A stretch of DNA of 64,000 nt from Rallus limicola (taxonomy: Eukaryota > Chordata > Aves > Gruiformes > Rallidae). The stretch covers positions 496,001-560,000 of the forward strand of contig JAKCOZ010000083.1 in assembly GCA_022605955.1 (NCBI GenBank), given 5' to 3'. The translations under genes were made by a program, and so were the position numbers. Shown piece by piece: positions 1 through 12,267 of this stretch. Every line of letters starts with the position of its first letter. Positions within the stretch are counted from its first letter, which is position 1. The notes beneath the pieces were generated by a model. That model was not told where the DNA came from. It worked only from the letters and a program-made list of their open reading frames with translations, and did not search any database.

Positions 1-198
1 GGGAGTTATTGCTGGACGTTTAGCATGTTTTGAGCTGCAGTCTGCTAGGGCCGAGAAAAGCACCATAGGAGGTTCCAGGCATGTTCCCTCTTTCCAAGCA
101 AAGGAAAAAGCTGAGAGCCAAAGTGACAGGGTTTGCTCGTGTGTCCTGTTAGGAGGTTTCAGACAAGCTATTCCTTTCAGGCCTAGCTTCTTTACTTT

Positions 199-396
199 GG
201 GAGTTATTGCTGGACGTTTAGCATGTTTTGAACTGCAGTCTGCTAGGGCCGAGAAAAGCACCGTAGGAGGTTCCAGGCATGTTCCCTCTTTCAAAGCAAA
301 GGAAAAGGCTGAGAGCCAAAGGGACAGGGTCTGCTCGTGTGTCCTGTTAGGAGGTTTCAGACAAGCTATGCCTTTCAGGCCTAGCTTCTTTACTTT
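199..396 (+). repeat. Representative satellite monomer (198 bp)
   Basis: This unit sets the reference numbering (mp1 = base 199). Landmarks: PstI-type CTGCAG at mp35-40; CpGs at mp17, 52, 64 and 138; a pyrimidine run TTCCCTCTTTCC at mp84-95 followed by a purine-rich stretch to mp130; the main subtype-defining bases at mp124-142; and a 25-nt imperfect palindrome at mp165-189 containing AGGCCT (mp179-184). This copy has private changes near mp95 (TTTCAAAGC instead of TTTCCAGGC) and mp124 (AAAGGGAC instead of AAAGTGAC). Its length is divisible by three, so a frame without stop codons stays open across neighbouring units on both strands. Confidence 0.95.
363..387. repeat. Monomer quasi-palindrome (hinge of all foldback insertions)
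   Basis: AAGCTA at 363-368 is the reverse complement of TAGCTT at 382-387. Between them GCCT (370-373) pairs with AGGC (377-380) around a TTC loop, with one T/C mismatch between the two stems. The element recurs in almost every unit at mp165-189. Both large insertion types and both core inversions in this window are centred here. That it folds in the cell is inference. Confidence 0.9.
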
Positions 397-3300
397 GGGA
401 GTTATTGCTGGACGTTTAGCATGTTTTGAACTGCAGTCTGCTAGGGCCGAGAAAAGCACCGTAGGAGGTTCCATGTATGTTCCCTCTTTCCAGGCAAAGG
501 AAAAGGCTGAGAGCCAAAGTGACAGGGTCTGCTCGTGTGTCCTGTTAGGAGGTTTCAGACAAGCTATGCCTTTCAGGCCTAGCTTCTTTACTTTGGGAGT
601 TATTGCTGGACGTTTAGCATGTTTTGAACTGCAGTCTGCTAGGGCCGAGAAAAGCACCGTAGGAGGTTCCAGGCATGTTCCCTCTTTCCAGGCAAAGGAA
701 AAGGCTGAGAGCCAAAGTGACAGGGTCTGCTCGTGTGTCCTGTTAGGAGGTTTCAGACAAGCTATGCCTTTCAGGCCTAGCTTCTTTACTTTGGGAGTTA
801 TTGCTGGACGTTTAGCATGTTTTGAACTGCAGTCTGCTAGGGCCGAGAAAAGCACCGTAGGAGGTTCCAGGCATGTTCCCTCTTTCCAGGCAAAGGAAAA
901 GGCTGAGAGCCAAAGTGACAGGGTCTGCTCGTGTGTCCTGTTAGGAGGTTTCAGACAAGCTATGCCTTTCATGCCTAGCTTCTTTACTTTGGGAGTTATT
1001 GCTGGACGTTTAGCATGTTTTGAACTGCAGTCTGCTAGGGCCGAGAAAAGCACCGTAGGAGGTTCCAGGCATGTTCCCTCTTTCCAGGCAAAGGAAAAGG
1101 CTGAGAGCCAAAGTGACAGGGTCTGCTCGGGTGTCCTGTTAGGAGGTTTCAGACAAGCTATGCCTTTCAGGCCTAGCTTCTTTACTTTGGGAGTTATTGC
1201 TGGACGTTTAGCATGTTTTGAACTGCAGTCTGCTAGGGCCGAGAAAAGCACCGTAGGAGGTTCCAGGCATGTTCCCTCTTTCCAGGCAAAGGAAAAGGCT
1301 GAGAGCCAAAGTGACAGGGTCTGCTCGGGTGTCCTGTTAGGAGGTTTCAGACAAGCTATGCCTTTCAGGCCTAGCTTCTTTACTTTGGGAGTTATTGCTG
1401 GACGTTTAGCATGTTTTGAACTGCAGTCTGCTAGGGCCGAGAAAAGCACCGTAGGAGGTTCCAGGCATGTTCCCTCTTTCCAGGCAAAGGAAAAGGCTGA
1501 GAGCCAAAGTGACAGGGTCTGCTCGGGTGTCCTGTTAGGAGGTTTCAGACAAGCTATGCCTTTCAGGCCTAGCTTCTTTACTTTGGGAGTTATTGCTGGA
1601 CGTTTAGCATGTTTTGAACTGCAGTCTGCTAGGGTCAAGAAAAGCACCGTAGGAGGTTCCAGGCATGTTCCCTCTTTCCAAGCAAAGGAAAAAGCTGAGA
1701 GCCAAAGTGAAAGGGTTTGCTCGTGTGTCCTGTTAGGAGGTTTCAGACAAGCTATGCCTTTCAGGCCTAGCTTCTTTACTTTGGGAGTTATTGCTGGACG
1801 TTTAGCATGTTTTGAACTGCAGTCTGCTAGGGCTGAGAAAAGCACCGTAGGAGGTTCCAGGCATGTTCCCTCTTTCCAGGCAAAGGAAAAGGCTGAGAGC
1901 CAAAGTGACAGGGTCTGCTCGTGTGTCCTGTTAGGAGGTTTCAGACAAGCTATGCCTTTCAGGCCTAGCTTCTTTACTTTGGGAGTTATTGCTGGACGTT
2001 TAGCATGTTTTGAACTGCAGTCTGCTAGGGCCGAGAAAAGCACCGTAGGAGGTTCCAGGCATGTTCCCTCTTTCCAGGCAAAGGAAAATGCTGAGAGCCA
2101 AAGTGACAGGGTCTGTTCGGGTGTCCTGTTAGGAGGTTTCAGACAAGCTATGCCTTTCAGGCCTAGCTTCTTTACTTTGGGAGTTATTGCTGGACGTTTA
2201 GCATGTTTTGAACTGCAGTCTGCTAGGGCCGAGAAAAGCACCGTAGGAGGTTCCAGGCATGTTCCCTCTTTCCAGGCAAAGGAAAAGGCTGAGAGCCAAA
2301 GTGACAGGGGCTGCTCGTGTGTCATGTTAGGAGGTTTCAGACAAGCTATGCCTTTCAGGCCTAGCTTCTTTACTTTGGGAGTTATTGCTGGACGTTTAGC
2401 ATGTTTTGAACTGCAGTCTGCTAGGGCTGAGAAAAGCACCGTAGGAGGTTCCAGGCATGTTCCCTCTTTCCAGGCAAAGGAAAAGGCTGAGAGCCAAAGT
2501 GACAGGGGCTGCTCGTGTGTCCTGTTAGGAGGTTTCAGACAAGCTATGCCTTTCAGGCCTAGCTTCTTTACTTTGGGAGTTATTGCTGGACGTTTAGCAT
2601 GTTTTGAACTGCAGTCTGCTAGGGCCGAGAAAAGCACCGTAGGAGGTTCCAGGCATGTTCCCTCTTTCCAGGCAAAGGAAAAGGCTGAGAGCCAAAGTGA
2701 CAGGTGCTGCTCATGTGTCCTGTTAGGAGGTTTCAGACAAGCTATGCCTTTCAGGCCTCGCTTCTTTACTTTGGGAGTTATTGCTGGACGTTTAGCATGT
2801 TTTGAACTGCAGTCTGCTAGGGCCGAGAAAAGCACCGTAGGAGGTTCCAGGCATGTTCCCTCTTTCCAGGCAAAGGAAAAGGCTGAGAGCCAAAGTGACA
2901 GGGTCTGCTCGTGTGTCCTGTTAGGAGGTTTCAGACAAGCTATGCCTTTCAGGCCTAGCTTCTTTACTTTGGGAGTTATTGCTGGACGTTTAGCATGTTT
3001 TGAACTGCAGTCTGCTAGGGCCGAGAAAAGCACCGTAGGAGGTTCCAGGCATGTTCCCTCTTTCCAGGCAAAGGAAAAGGCTGAGAGCCAAAGTGACAGG
3101 TGCTGCTCATGTGTCCTGTTAGGAGGTTTCAGACAAGCTATGCCTTTCAGGCCTAGCTTCTTTACTTTGGGAGTTATTGCTGGACGTTTAGCATGTTTTG
3201 AACTGCAGTCTGCTAGGGCCGAGAAAAGCACCGTAGGAGGTTCCAGGCATGTTCCCTCTTTCCAGGCAAAGGAAAAGGCTGAGAGCCAAAGTGACAGGGT

Positions 3301-4104
3301 CTGCTCGGGTGTCCTGTTAGGAGGTTTCAGACAAGCTATGCCTTTCAGGCCTAGCTTCTTTACTTTGGGAGTTATTGCTGGACGTTTAGCATGTTTTGAA
3401 CTGCAGTCTGCTAGGGCCGAGAAAAGCACCGTAGGAGGTTCCAGGCATGTTCCCTCTTTCCAGGCAAAGGAAAAGGCTGAGAGCCAAAGTGACAGGGTCT
3501 GCTCGGGTGTCCTGTTAGGAGGTTTCAGACAAGCTATGCCTTTCAGGCCTAGCTTCTTTACTTTGGGAGTTATTGCTGGACGTTTAGCATGTTTTGAACT
3601 GCAGTCTGCTAGGGCCAAGAAAAGCACCGTAGGAGGTTCCAGGCATGTTCCCTCTTTCCAAGCAAAAGAAAAAAGCTGAGAGCCAAAGTGAAAGGGTTTG
3701 CTCGTGTGTCCTGTTAGGAGGTTTCAGACAAGCTATGCCTTTCAGGCCTAGCTTCTTTACTTTGGGAGTTATTGCTGGACGTTTAGCATGTTTTGAACTG
3801 CAGTCTGCTAGGGCTGAGAAAAGCACCGTAGGAGGTTCCAGGCATGTTCACTCTTTCCAGGCAAAGGAAAAGGCTGAGAGCCAAAGTGACAGGGTCTGCT
3901 CGTGTGTCCTGTTAGGAGGTTTCAGACAAGCTATGCCTTTCAGGCCTAGCTTCTTTACTTTGGGAGTTATTGCTGGACGTTTAGCATGTTTTGAACTGCA
4001 GTCTGCTAGGGCCGAGAAAAGCACCGTAGGAGGTTCCAGGCATGTTCCCTCTTTCCAGGCAAAGGAAAAGGCTGAGAGCCAAAGTGACATGGGCTGCTCA
4101 TGTG

Positions 4105-4114
4105 TCCTGTCCTG
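4105..4114 (+). repeat. 5-bp tandem duplication TCCTG
   Basis: TGTCCTGTCCTGTTAGG replaces TGTCCTGTTAGG. The 5-bp gain shifts the frame, and the type A foldback begins 37 nt downstream. Confidence 0.9.
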
Positions 4115-4150
4115 TTAGGAGGTTTCAGACAAGCTATGCCTTTCAGGCCT

Positions 4151-4219
4151 AGCAATAACTCCCAAAGTAAAGAAGCTATGCCTTTCAGGCCTAGCTTCTT
4201 TACTTTGGGAGTTATTGCT
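4151..4219. repeat. Type A foldback 1
   Basis: Perfect 28-bp inverted arms (4151-4178 and 4192-4219) enclose a 13-nt core, itself able to pair GCCT with AGGC. The left arm starts AGCAATAACTCC and is the reverse complement of the unit's own right-hand sequence up to GAGTTATTGCT. The inserted material is 42 bp. A 5-bp duplication (TCCTGTCCTG) lies 37 nt upstream. Confidence 0.95.
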
Positions 4220-5974
4220 GGACGTTTAGCATGTTTTGAACTGCAGTCTGCTAGGGCCGAGAAAAGCACCGTAGGAGGTTCCAGGCATGTTCCCTCTTTC
4301 CAGGCAAAGGAAAATGCTGAGAGCCAAAGTGACAGGGTCTGCTCGGGTGTCCTGTTAGGAGGTTTCAGACAAGCTATGCCTTTCAGGCCTAGCTTCTTTA
4401 ATTTGGGAGTTATTGCTGGACGTTTAGCATGTTTTGAACTGCAGTCTGCTAGGGCCGAGAAAAGCACCGTAGGAGGTTCCAGGCATGTTCCCTCTTTCCA
4501 AGCAAAGGAAAAAGCTGAGAGCCAAAGTGAAAGGGTTTGCTCGTGTGTCCTGTTAGGAGGTTTCAGACAAGCTATGCCTTTCAGGCCTAGCTTCTTTACT
4601 TTGGGAGTTATTGCTGGACGTTTAGCATGTTTTGAATTGCAGTCTGCTAGGGCCGAGAAAAGCACCGTAGGAGGTTCCAGGCATGTTCCCTCTTTCCAGG
4701 CAAAGGAAAAGGCTGAGAGCCAAAGTGACAGGGTCTGCTTGTGTGTCCTGTTAGGAGGTTTCAGACAAGCTATGCCTTTCAGGCCTAGCTTCTTTACTTT
4801 GGGAGTTATTGCTGGACGTTTAGCATGTTTTGAACTGCAGTCTGCTAGGGCCGAGAAAAGCACCGTAGGAGGTTCCAGGCATGTTCCCTCTTTCCAGGCA
4901 AAGGAAAAGGCTGAGAGCCAAAGTGACAGGGTCTGCTCGGGTGTCCTGTTAGGAGGTTTCAGACAAGCTATGCCTTTCAGGCCTAGCTTCTTTACTTTGG
5001 GAGTTATTGCTGGACGTTTAGCATGTTTTGAACTGCAGTCTGCTAGGGCCGAGAAAAGCACCGTAGGAGGTTCCAGGCATGTTCCCTCTTTCCAGGCAAA
5101 GGAAAAGGCTGAGAGCCAAAGTGACAGGGGCTGCTCGTGTGTCCTGTTAGGAGGTTTCAGACAAGCTATGCCTTTCAGGCCTAGCTTCTTTACTTTGGGA
5201 GTTATTGCTGGACGTTTAGCATGTTTTGAACTGCAGTCTGCTAGGGCCGAGAAAAGCACCGTAGGAGGTTCCAGGCATGTTCCCTCTTTCCAGGCAAAGG
5301 AAAAGGCTGAGAGCCAAAGTGACAGGGTCTGCTCGTGTGTCCTGTTAGGAGGTTTCAGACAAGCTATGCCTTTCAGGCCTAGCTTCTTTACTTTGGGAGT
5401 TATTGCTGGACGTTTAGCATGTTTTGAACTGCAGTCTGCTAGGGCCGAGAAAAGCACCGTAGGAGGTTCCAGGCATGTTCCCTCTTTCCAGGCAAAGGAA
5501 AAGGCTGAGAGCCAAAGTGACAGGGGCTGCTCGTGTGTCCTGTTAGGAGGTTTCAGACAAGCTATGCCTTTCAGGCCTAGCTTCTTTACTTTGGGAGTTA
5601 TTGCTGGACGTTTAGCATGTTTTGAACTGCAGTCTGCTAGGGCCGAGAAAAGCACCGTAGGAGGTTCCAGGCATGTTCCCTCTTTCCAGGCAAAGGAAAA
5701 GGCTGAGAGCCAAAGTGACAGGGTCTGCTCGGGTGTCCTGTTAGGAGGTTTCAGACAAGCTATGCCTTTCAGGCCTAGCTTCTTTACTTTGGGAGTTATT
5801 GCTGGACGTTTAGCATGTTTTGAACTGCAGTCTGCTAGGGCAGAGAAAAGCACCGTAGGAGGTTCCAGGCATGTTCCCTCTTTCCAGGCAAAGGAAAAGG
5901 CTGAGAGCCAAAGTGACAGGTGCTGCTCATGTGTCCTGTTAGGAGGTTTCAGACAAGCTATGCCTTTCAGGCCT
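4151..5974 (+). repeat. HOR-alpha, 9 monomers plus type A foldback (copy 1)
   Basis: The unit runs from one type A foldback to the next, 1824 bp. Successive monomers carry, in order, these bases at mp124-142: AAATGCTG with CTCGGG; GAAAGGGTTTGCTCG (with AAGCAAAGG); GGTCTGCTTG; CTCGGG; GGGGCTGCTCG; GGTCTGCTCGTG; GGGGCTG; CTCGGG with GGGCAGAG; and GGTGCTGCTCATG. The same order returns at 20099 and 24742, which defines it as a higher-order repeat. Confidence 0.8.
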
Positions 5975-6720
5975 AGCAATAACTCCCAAAGTAAAGAAGC
6001 TATGCCTTTCAGGCCTAGCTTCTTTACTTTGGGAGTTATTGCTGGACGTTTAGCATGTTTAGAACTGCAGTCTGCTAGGGCCGAGAAAAGCACCGTAGGA
6101 GGTTCCAGGCATGTTCCCTCTTTCCAGGCAAAGGAAAAGGCTGAGAGCCAAAGTGACAGGGGCTGCTCGTGTGTCCTGTTAGGAGGTTTCAGACAAGCTA
6201 TGCCTTTCAGGCCTAGCTTCTTTATTTTGGGAGTTATTGCTGGACGTTTAGCATGTTTTGAACTGCAGTCTGCTAGGGCCGAGAAAAGCACCGTAGGAGG
6301 TTCCAGGCATGTTCCCTCTTTCCAGGCAAAGGAAAAGGCTGAGAGCCAAAGTGACAGGGTCTGCTCGTGTGTCCTGTTAGGAGGTTTCAGACAAGCTATG
6401 CCTTTCAGGCCTAGCTTCTTTACTTTGGGAGTTATTGCTGGACGTTTAGCATGTTTTGAACTGCAGTCTGCTAGGGCCGAGAAAAGCACCGTAGGAGGTT
6501 CCAGGCATGTTCCCTCTTTCCAGGCAAAGGAAAAGGCTGAGAGCCAAAGTGACAGGGTCTGCTCGGGTGTCCTGTTAGGAGGTTTCAGACAAGCTATGCC
6601 TTTCAGGCCTAGCTTCTTTACTTTGGGAGTTATTGCTGGACGTTTAGCATGTTTTGAACTGCAGTCTGCTAGGGTCAAGAAAAGCACCGTAGGAGGTTCC
6701 AGGCATGTTCCCTCTTTCCA
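4501..6720 (+). repeat. 2220-bp tandem duplication, left copy
   Basis: This block (11 monomers plus one type A foldback) is repeated immediately downstream. Shared private variants include GAATTGCAG (4635/6855), GCTTGTGTG (4738/6958), GGGCAGAG (5839/8059), ATGTTTAGAACTG (6056/8276), TTTATTTTGG (6221/8441) and AGGGTCAAG (6671/8891), all exactly 2220 bp apart. The left limit is set by AGGGCCGAG near 4451 against AGGGTCAAG near 6671. Confidence 0.85.
5975..6043. repeat. Type A foldback 2
   Basis: Perfect arms 5975-6002 and 6016-6043. It lacks the upstream 5-bp duplication. The unit to its right carries ATGTTTAGAACTG. Confidence 0.95.
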
Positions 6721-8940
6721 AGCAAAGGAAAAAGCTGAGAGCCAAAGTGAAAGGGTTTGCTCGTGTGTCCTGTTAGGAGGTTTCAGACAAGCTATGCCTT
6801 TCAGGCCTAGCTTCTTTACTTTGGGAGTTATTGCTGGACGTTTAGCATGTTTTGAATTGCAGTCTGCTAGGGCCGAGAAAAGCACCGTAGGAGGTTCCAG
6901 GCATGTTCCCTCTTTCCAGGCAAAGGAAAAGGCTGAGAGCCAAAGTGACAGGGTCTGCTTGTGTGTCCTGTTAGGAGGTTTCAGACAAGCTATGCCTTTC
7001 AGGCCTAGCTTCTTTACTTTGGGAGTTATTGCTGGACGTTTAGCATGTTTTGAACTGCAGTCTGCTAGGGCCGAGAAAAGCACCGTAGGAGGTTCCAGGC
7101 ATGTTCCCTCTTTCCAGGCAAAGGAAAAGGCTGAGAGCCAAAGTGACAGGGTCTGCTCGGGTGTCCTGTTAGGAGGTTTCAGACAAGCTATGCCTTTCAG
7201 GCCTAGCTTCTTTACTTTGGGAGTTATTGCTGGACGTTTAGCATGTTTTGAACTGCAGTCTGCTAGGGCCGAGAAAAGCACCGTAGGAGGTTCCAGGCAT
7301 GTTCCCTCTTTCCAGGCAAAGGAAAAGGCTGAGAGCCAAAGTGACAGGGGCTGCTCGTGTGTCCTGTTAGGAGGTTTCAGACAAGCTATGCCTTTCAGGC
7401 CTAGCTTCTTTACTTTGGGAGTTATTGCTGGACGTTTAGCATGTTTTGAACTGCAGTCTGCTAGGGCCGAGAAAAGCACCGTAGGAGGTTCCAGGCATGT
7501 TCCCTCTTTCCAGGCAAAGGAAAAGGCTGAGAGCCAAAGTGACAGGGTCTGCTCGTGTGTCCTGTTAGGAGGTTTCAGACAAGCTATGCCTTTCAGGCCT
7601 AGCTTCTTTACTTTGGGAGTTATTGCTGGACGTTTAGCATGTTTTGAACTGCAGTCTGCTAGGGCCGAGAAAAGCACCGTAGGAGGTTCCAGGCATGTTC
7701 CCTCTTTCCAGGCAAAGGAAAAGACTGAGAGCCAAAGTGACAGGGGCTGCTCGTGTGTCCTGTTAGGAGGTTTCAGACAAGCTATGCCTTTCAGGCCTAG
7801 CTTCTTTACTTTGGGAGTTATTGCTGGACGTTTAGCATGTTTTGAACTGCAGTCTGCTAGGGCCGAGAAAAGCACCGTAGGAGGTTCCAGGCATGTTCCC
7901 TCTTTCCAGGCAAAGGAAAAGGCTGAGAGCCAAAGTGACAGGGTCTGCTCGGGTGTCCTGTTAGGAGGTTTCAGACAAGCTATGCCTTTCAGGCCTAGCT
8001 TCTTTACTTTGGGAGTTATTGCTGGACGTTTAGCATGTTTTGAACTGCAGTCTGCTAGGGCAGAGAAAAGCACCGTAGGAGGTTCCAGGCATGTTCCCTC
8101 TTTCCAGGCAAAGGAAAAGGCTGAGAGCCAAAGTGACAGGTGCTGCTCATGTGTCCTGTTAGGAGGTTTCAGACAAGCTATGCCTTTCAGGCCTAGCAAT
8201 AACTCCCAAAGTAAAGAAGCTATGCCTTTCAGGCCTAGCTTCTTTACTTTGGGAGTTATTGCTGGACGTTTAGCATGTTTAGAACTGCAGTCTGCTAGGG
8301 CCGAGAAAAGCACCGTAGGAGGTTCCAGGCATGTTCCCTCTTTCCAGGCAAAGGAAAAGGCTGAGAGCCAAAGTGACAGGGGCTGCTCGTGTGTCCTGTT
8401 AGGAGGTTTCAGACAAGCTATGCCTTTCAGGCCTAGCTTCTTTATTTTGGGAGTTATTGCTGGACGTTTAGCATGTTTTGAACTGCAGTCTGCTAGGGCC
8501 GAGAAAAGCACCGTAGGAGGTTCCAGGCATGTTCCCTCTTTCCAGGCAAAGGAAAAGGCTGAGAGCCAAAGTGACAGGGTCTGCTCGTGTGTCCTGTTAG
8601 GAGGTTTCAGACAAGCTATGCCTTTCAGGCCTAGCTTCTTTACTTTGGGAGTTATTGCTGGACGTTTAGCATGTTTTGAACTGCAGTCTGCTAGGGCCGA
8701 GAAAAGCACCGTAGGAGGTTCCAGGCATGTTCCCTCTTTCCAGGCAAAGGAAAAGGCTGAGAGCCAAAGTGACAGGGTCTGCTCGGGTGTCCTGTTAGGA
8801 GGTTTCAGACAAGCTATGCCTTTCAGGCCTAGCTTCTTTACTTTGGGAGTTATTGCTGGACGTTTAGCATGTTTTGAACTGCAGTCTGCTAGGGTCAAGA
8901 AAAGCACCGTAGGAGGTTCCAGGCATGTTCCCTCTTTCCA
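6721..8940 (+). repeat. 2220-bp tandem duplication, right copy
   Basis: By eye the only difference from the left copy is AAGACTGAG near 7721, against AAGGCTGAG near 5501. The match stops soon after 8940: GAACTGCAG with GGCTGAG near 9075-9095 replaces GAATTGCAG with GGCCGAG. One substitution in 2.2 kb indicates a very recent event, or recent gene conversion. Confidence 0.85.
8195..8263. repeat. Type A foldback 3
   Basis: Exact partner of foldback 2, 2220 bp downstream, with the same flanking variants. Twenty monomers separate it from the next foldback. Confidence 0.95.
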
Positions 8941-11900
8941 AGCAAAGGAAAAAGCTGAGAGCCAAAGTGAAAGGGTTTGCTCGTGTGTCCTGTTAGGAGG
9001 TTTCAGACAAGCTATGCCTTTCAGGCCTAGCTTCTTTACTTTGGGAGTTATTGCTGGACGTTTAGCATGTTTTGAACTGCAGTCTGCTAGGGCTGAGAAA
9101 AGCACCGTAGGAGGTTCCAGGCATGTTCCCTCTTTCCAGGCAAAGGAAAAGGCTGAGAGCCAAAGTGACAGGGTCTGCTCGTGTGTCCTATTAGGAGGTT
9201 TCAGACAAGCTATGCCTTTCAGGCCTAGCTTCTTTACTTTGGGAGTTATTGCTGGACGTTTAGCATGTTTTGAACTGCAGTCTGCTAGGGCCGAGAAAAG
9301 CACCGTAGGAGGTTCCAGGCATGTTCCCTCTTTCCAGGCAAAGGAAAAGGCTGAGAGCCAAAGTGACAGGGGCTGCTCATGTGTCCTGTTAGGAGGTTTC
9401 AGACAAGCTATGCCTTTCAGGCCTAGCTTCTTTACTTTGGGAGTTATTGCTGGACGTTTAGCATGTTTTGAACTGCAGTCTGCTAGGGCCGAGAAAAGCA
9501 CCGTAGGAGGTTCCAGGCATGTTCCCTCTTTCCAGGCAAAGGAAAATGCTGAGAGCCAAAGTGACAGGGTCTGCTCGGGTGTCCTGTTAGGAGGTTTCAG
9601 ACAAGCTATGCCTTTCAGGCCTAGCTTCTTTAATTTGGGAGTTATTGCTGGACGTTTAGCATGTTTTGAACTGCAGTCTGCTAGGGCCGAGAAAAGCACC
9701 GTAGGAGGTTCCAGGCATGTTCCCTCTTTCCAGGCAAAGGAAAAGGCTGAGAGCCAAAGTGACAGGGGCTGCTCGTGTGTCATGTTAGGAGGTTTCAGAC
9801 AAGCTATGCCTTTCAGGCCTAGCTTCTTTACTTTGGGAGTTATTGCTGGACGTTTAGCATGTTTTGAACTGCAGTCTGCTAGGGCCGAGAAAAGCACCGT
9901 AGGAGGTTCCAGGCATGTTCCCTCTTTCCAGGCAAAGGAAAAGGCTGAGAGCCAAAGTGACAGGGGCTGCTCGTGTGTCCTGTTAGGAGGTTTCAGACAA
10001 GCTATGCCTTTCAGGCCCAGCTTCTTTACTTTGGGAGTTATTGCTGGACGTTTAGCATGTTTTGAACTGCAGTCTGCTAGGGCCGAGAAAAGCACCGTAG
10101 GAGGTTCCAGGCATGTTCCCTCTTTCCAGGCAAAGGAAAAGGCTGAGAGCCAAAGTGACAGGTGCTGCTCATGTGTCCTGTTAGGAGGTTTCAGACAAGC
10201 TATGCCTTTCAGGCCTCGCTTCTTTACTTTGGGAGTTATTGCTGGACGTTTAGCATGTTTTGAACTGCAGTCTGCTAGGGCCGAGAAAAGCACCGTAGGA
10301 GGTTCCAGGCATGTTCCCTCTTTCCAGGCAAAGGAAAAGGCTGAGAGCCAAAGTGACAGGGTCTGCTCGTGTGTCCTGTTAGGAGGTTTCAGACAAGCTA
10401 TGCCTTTCAGGCCTAGCTTCTTTACTTTGGGAGTTATTGCTGGACGTTTAGCATGTTTTGAACTGCAGTCTGCTAGGGCCGAGAAAAGCACCGTAGGAGG
10501 TTCCAGGCATGTTCCCTCTTTCCAGGCAAAGGAAAAGGCTGAGAGCCAAAGTGACAGGTGCTGCTCATGTGTCCTGTTAGGAGGTTTCAGACAAGCTATG
10601 CCTTTCAGGCCTAGCTTCTTTACTTTGGGAGTTATTGCTGGACGTTTAGCATGTTTTGAACTGCAGTCTGCTAGGGCCGAGAAAAGCACCGTAGGAGGTT
10701 CCAGGCATGTTCCCTCTTTCCAGGCAAAGGAAAATGCTGAGAGCCAAAGTGACAGGGTCTGCTCGTGTGTCCTGTTAGGAGGTTTCAGACAAGCTATGCC
10801 TTTCAGGCCTAGCTTCTTTACTTTGGGAGTTATTGCTGGACGTTTAGCATGTTTTGAACTGCAGTCTGCTAGGGCCGAGAAAAGCACCGTAGGAGGTTCC
10901 AGGCATGTTCCCTCTTTCCAGGCAAAGGAAAAGGCTGAGAGCCAAAGTGACAGGGTCTGCTCGGGTGTCCTGTTAGGAGGTTTCAGACAAGCTATGCCTT
11001 TCAGGCCTAGCTTCTTTACTTTGGGAGTTATTGCTGGACGTTTAGCATGTTTTGAACTGCAGTCTGCTAGGGCCAAGAAAAGCACCGTAGGAGGTTCCAG
11101 GCATGTTCCCTCTTTCCAAGCAAAAGAAAAAAGCTGAGAGCCAAAGTGAAAGGGTTTGCTCGTGTGTCCTGTTAGGAGGTTTCAGACAAGCTATGCCTTT
11201 CAGGCCTAGCTTCTTTACTTTGGGAGTTATTGCTGGACGTTTAGCATGTTTTGAACTGCAGTCTGCTAGGGCCGAGAAAAGCACCGTAGGAGGTTCCAGG
11301 CATGTTCCCTCTTTCCAGGCAAAGGAAAAGGCTGAGAGCCAAAGTGACAGGGGCTGCTCGTGTGTCCTGTTAGGAGGTTTCAGACAAGCTATGCCTTTCA
11401 GGCCTAGCTTCTTTACTTTGGGAGTTATTGCTGGACGTTTAGCATGTTTTGAACTGCAGTCTGCTAGGGCCGAGAAAAGCACCGTAGGAGGTTCCAGGCA
11501 TGTTCCCTCTTTCCAGGCAAAGGAAAAGGCTGAGAGCCAAAGTGACAGGGTCTGCTCGTGTGTCCTGTTAGGAGGTTTCAGACAAGCTATGCCTTTCAGG
11601 CCTAGCTTCTTTACTTTGGGAGTTATTGCTGGACGTTTAGCATGTTTTGAACTGCAGTCTGCTAGGGCCGAGAAAAGCACCGTAGGAGGTTCCAGGCATG
11701 TTCCCTCTTTCCAGGCAAAGGAAAAGGCTGAGAGCCAAAGTGACAGGGGCTGCTCGTGTGTCCTGTTAGGAGGTTTCAGACAAGCTATGCCTTTCAGGCC
11801 TAGCTTCTTTACTTTGGGAGTTATTGCTGGACGTTTAGCATGTTTTGAACTGCAGTCTGCTAGGGCCGAGAAAAGCACCGTAGGAGGTTCCAGGCATGTT

Positions 11901-12198
11901 CCCCTCTTTCCAGGCAAAGGAAAAGGCTGAGAGCCAAAGTGACAGGGTCTGCTCGGGTGTCCTGTTAGGAGGTTTCAGACAAGCTATGCCTTTCAGGCCT
12001 AGCTTCTTTACTTTGGGAGTTATTGCTGGACGTTTAGCATGTTTTGAACTGCAGTCTGCTAGGGCAGAGAAAAGCACCGTAGGAGGTTCCAGGCATGTTC
12101 CCTCTTTCCAGGCAAAGGAAAAGGCTGAGAGCCAAAGTGACAGGTGCTGCTCATGTGTCCTGTTAGGAGGTTTCAGACAAGCTATGCATTTCAGGCCT

Positions 12199-12267
12199 AG
12201 CAATAACTCCCAAAGTAAAGAAGCTATGCCTTTCAGGCCTAGCTTCTTTACTTTGGGAGTTATTGCT
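12199..12267. repeat. Type A foldback 4
   Basis: Perfect arms. The unit core just upstream carries a private change, GCTATGCATTTC instead of GCTATGCCTTTC (12181-12192). Confidence 0.95.

Noticed and set aside
81..130. Mirror or triplex-forming purine/pyrimidine tract
   Set aside because: The pyrimidine run is only about 12 nt and the following purine stretch is interrupted by C and T, so it is too short for a confident claim.
261..280. Pol III B-box-like sequence (GGTTCCAGGC), hinting at a tRNA- or SINE-derived unit
   Set aside because: It matches the B-box consensus at the first five bases only. I found no convincing A box at proper distance and no tRNA fold.
4151..4219. Rho-independent terminator or transposon terminal inverted repeat
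   Set aside because: The stem has no T-run after it and no gene before it. The arms are simply mirrored monomer sequence with no target-site duplication or internal element, so they are foldback insertions.
4006..11137. Giant overlapping reading frames (about 2350 codons) on both strands, and similar ones at 197-3679, 20039-24709, 27839-33349 and 55523-61810
   Set aside because: They are the same 66-residue translation of a satellite unit repeated. They exist on both strands at once, start at arbitrary internal ATGs, match no domain I know, and end at random indels or foldbacks. I treat them as artefacts of a unit length divisible by three.
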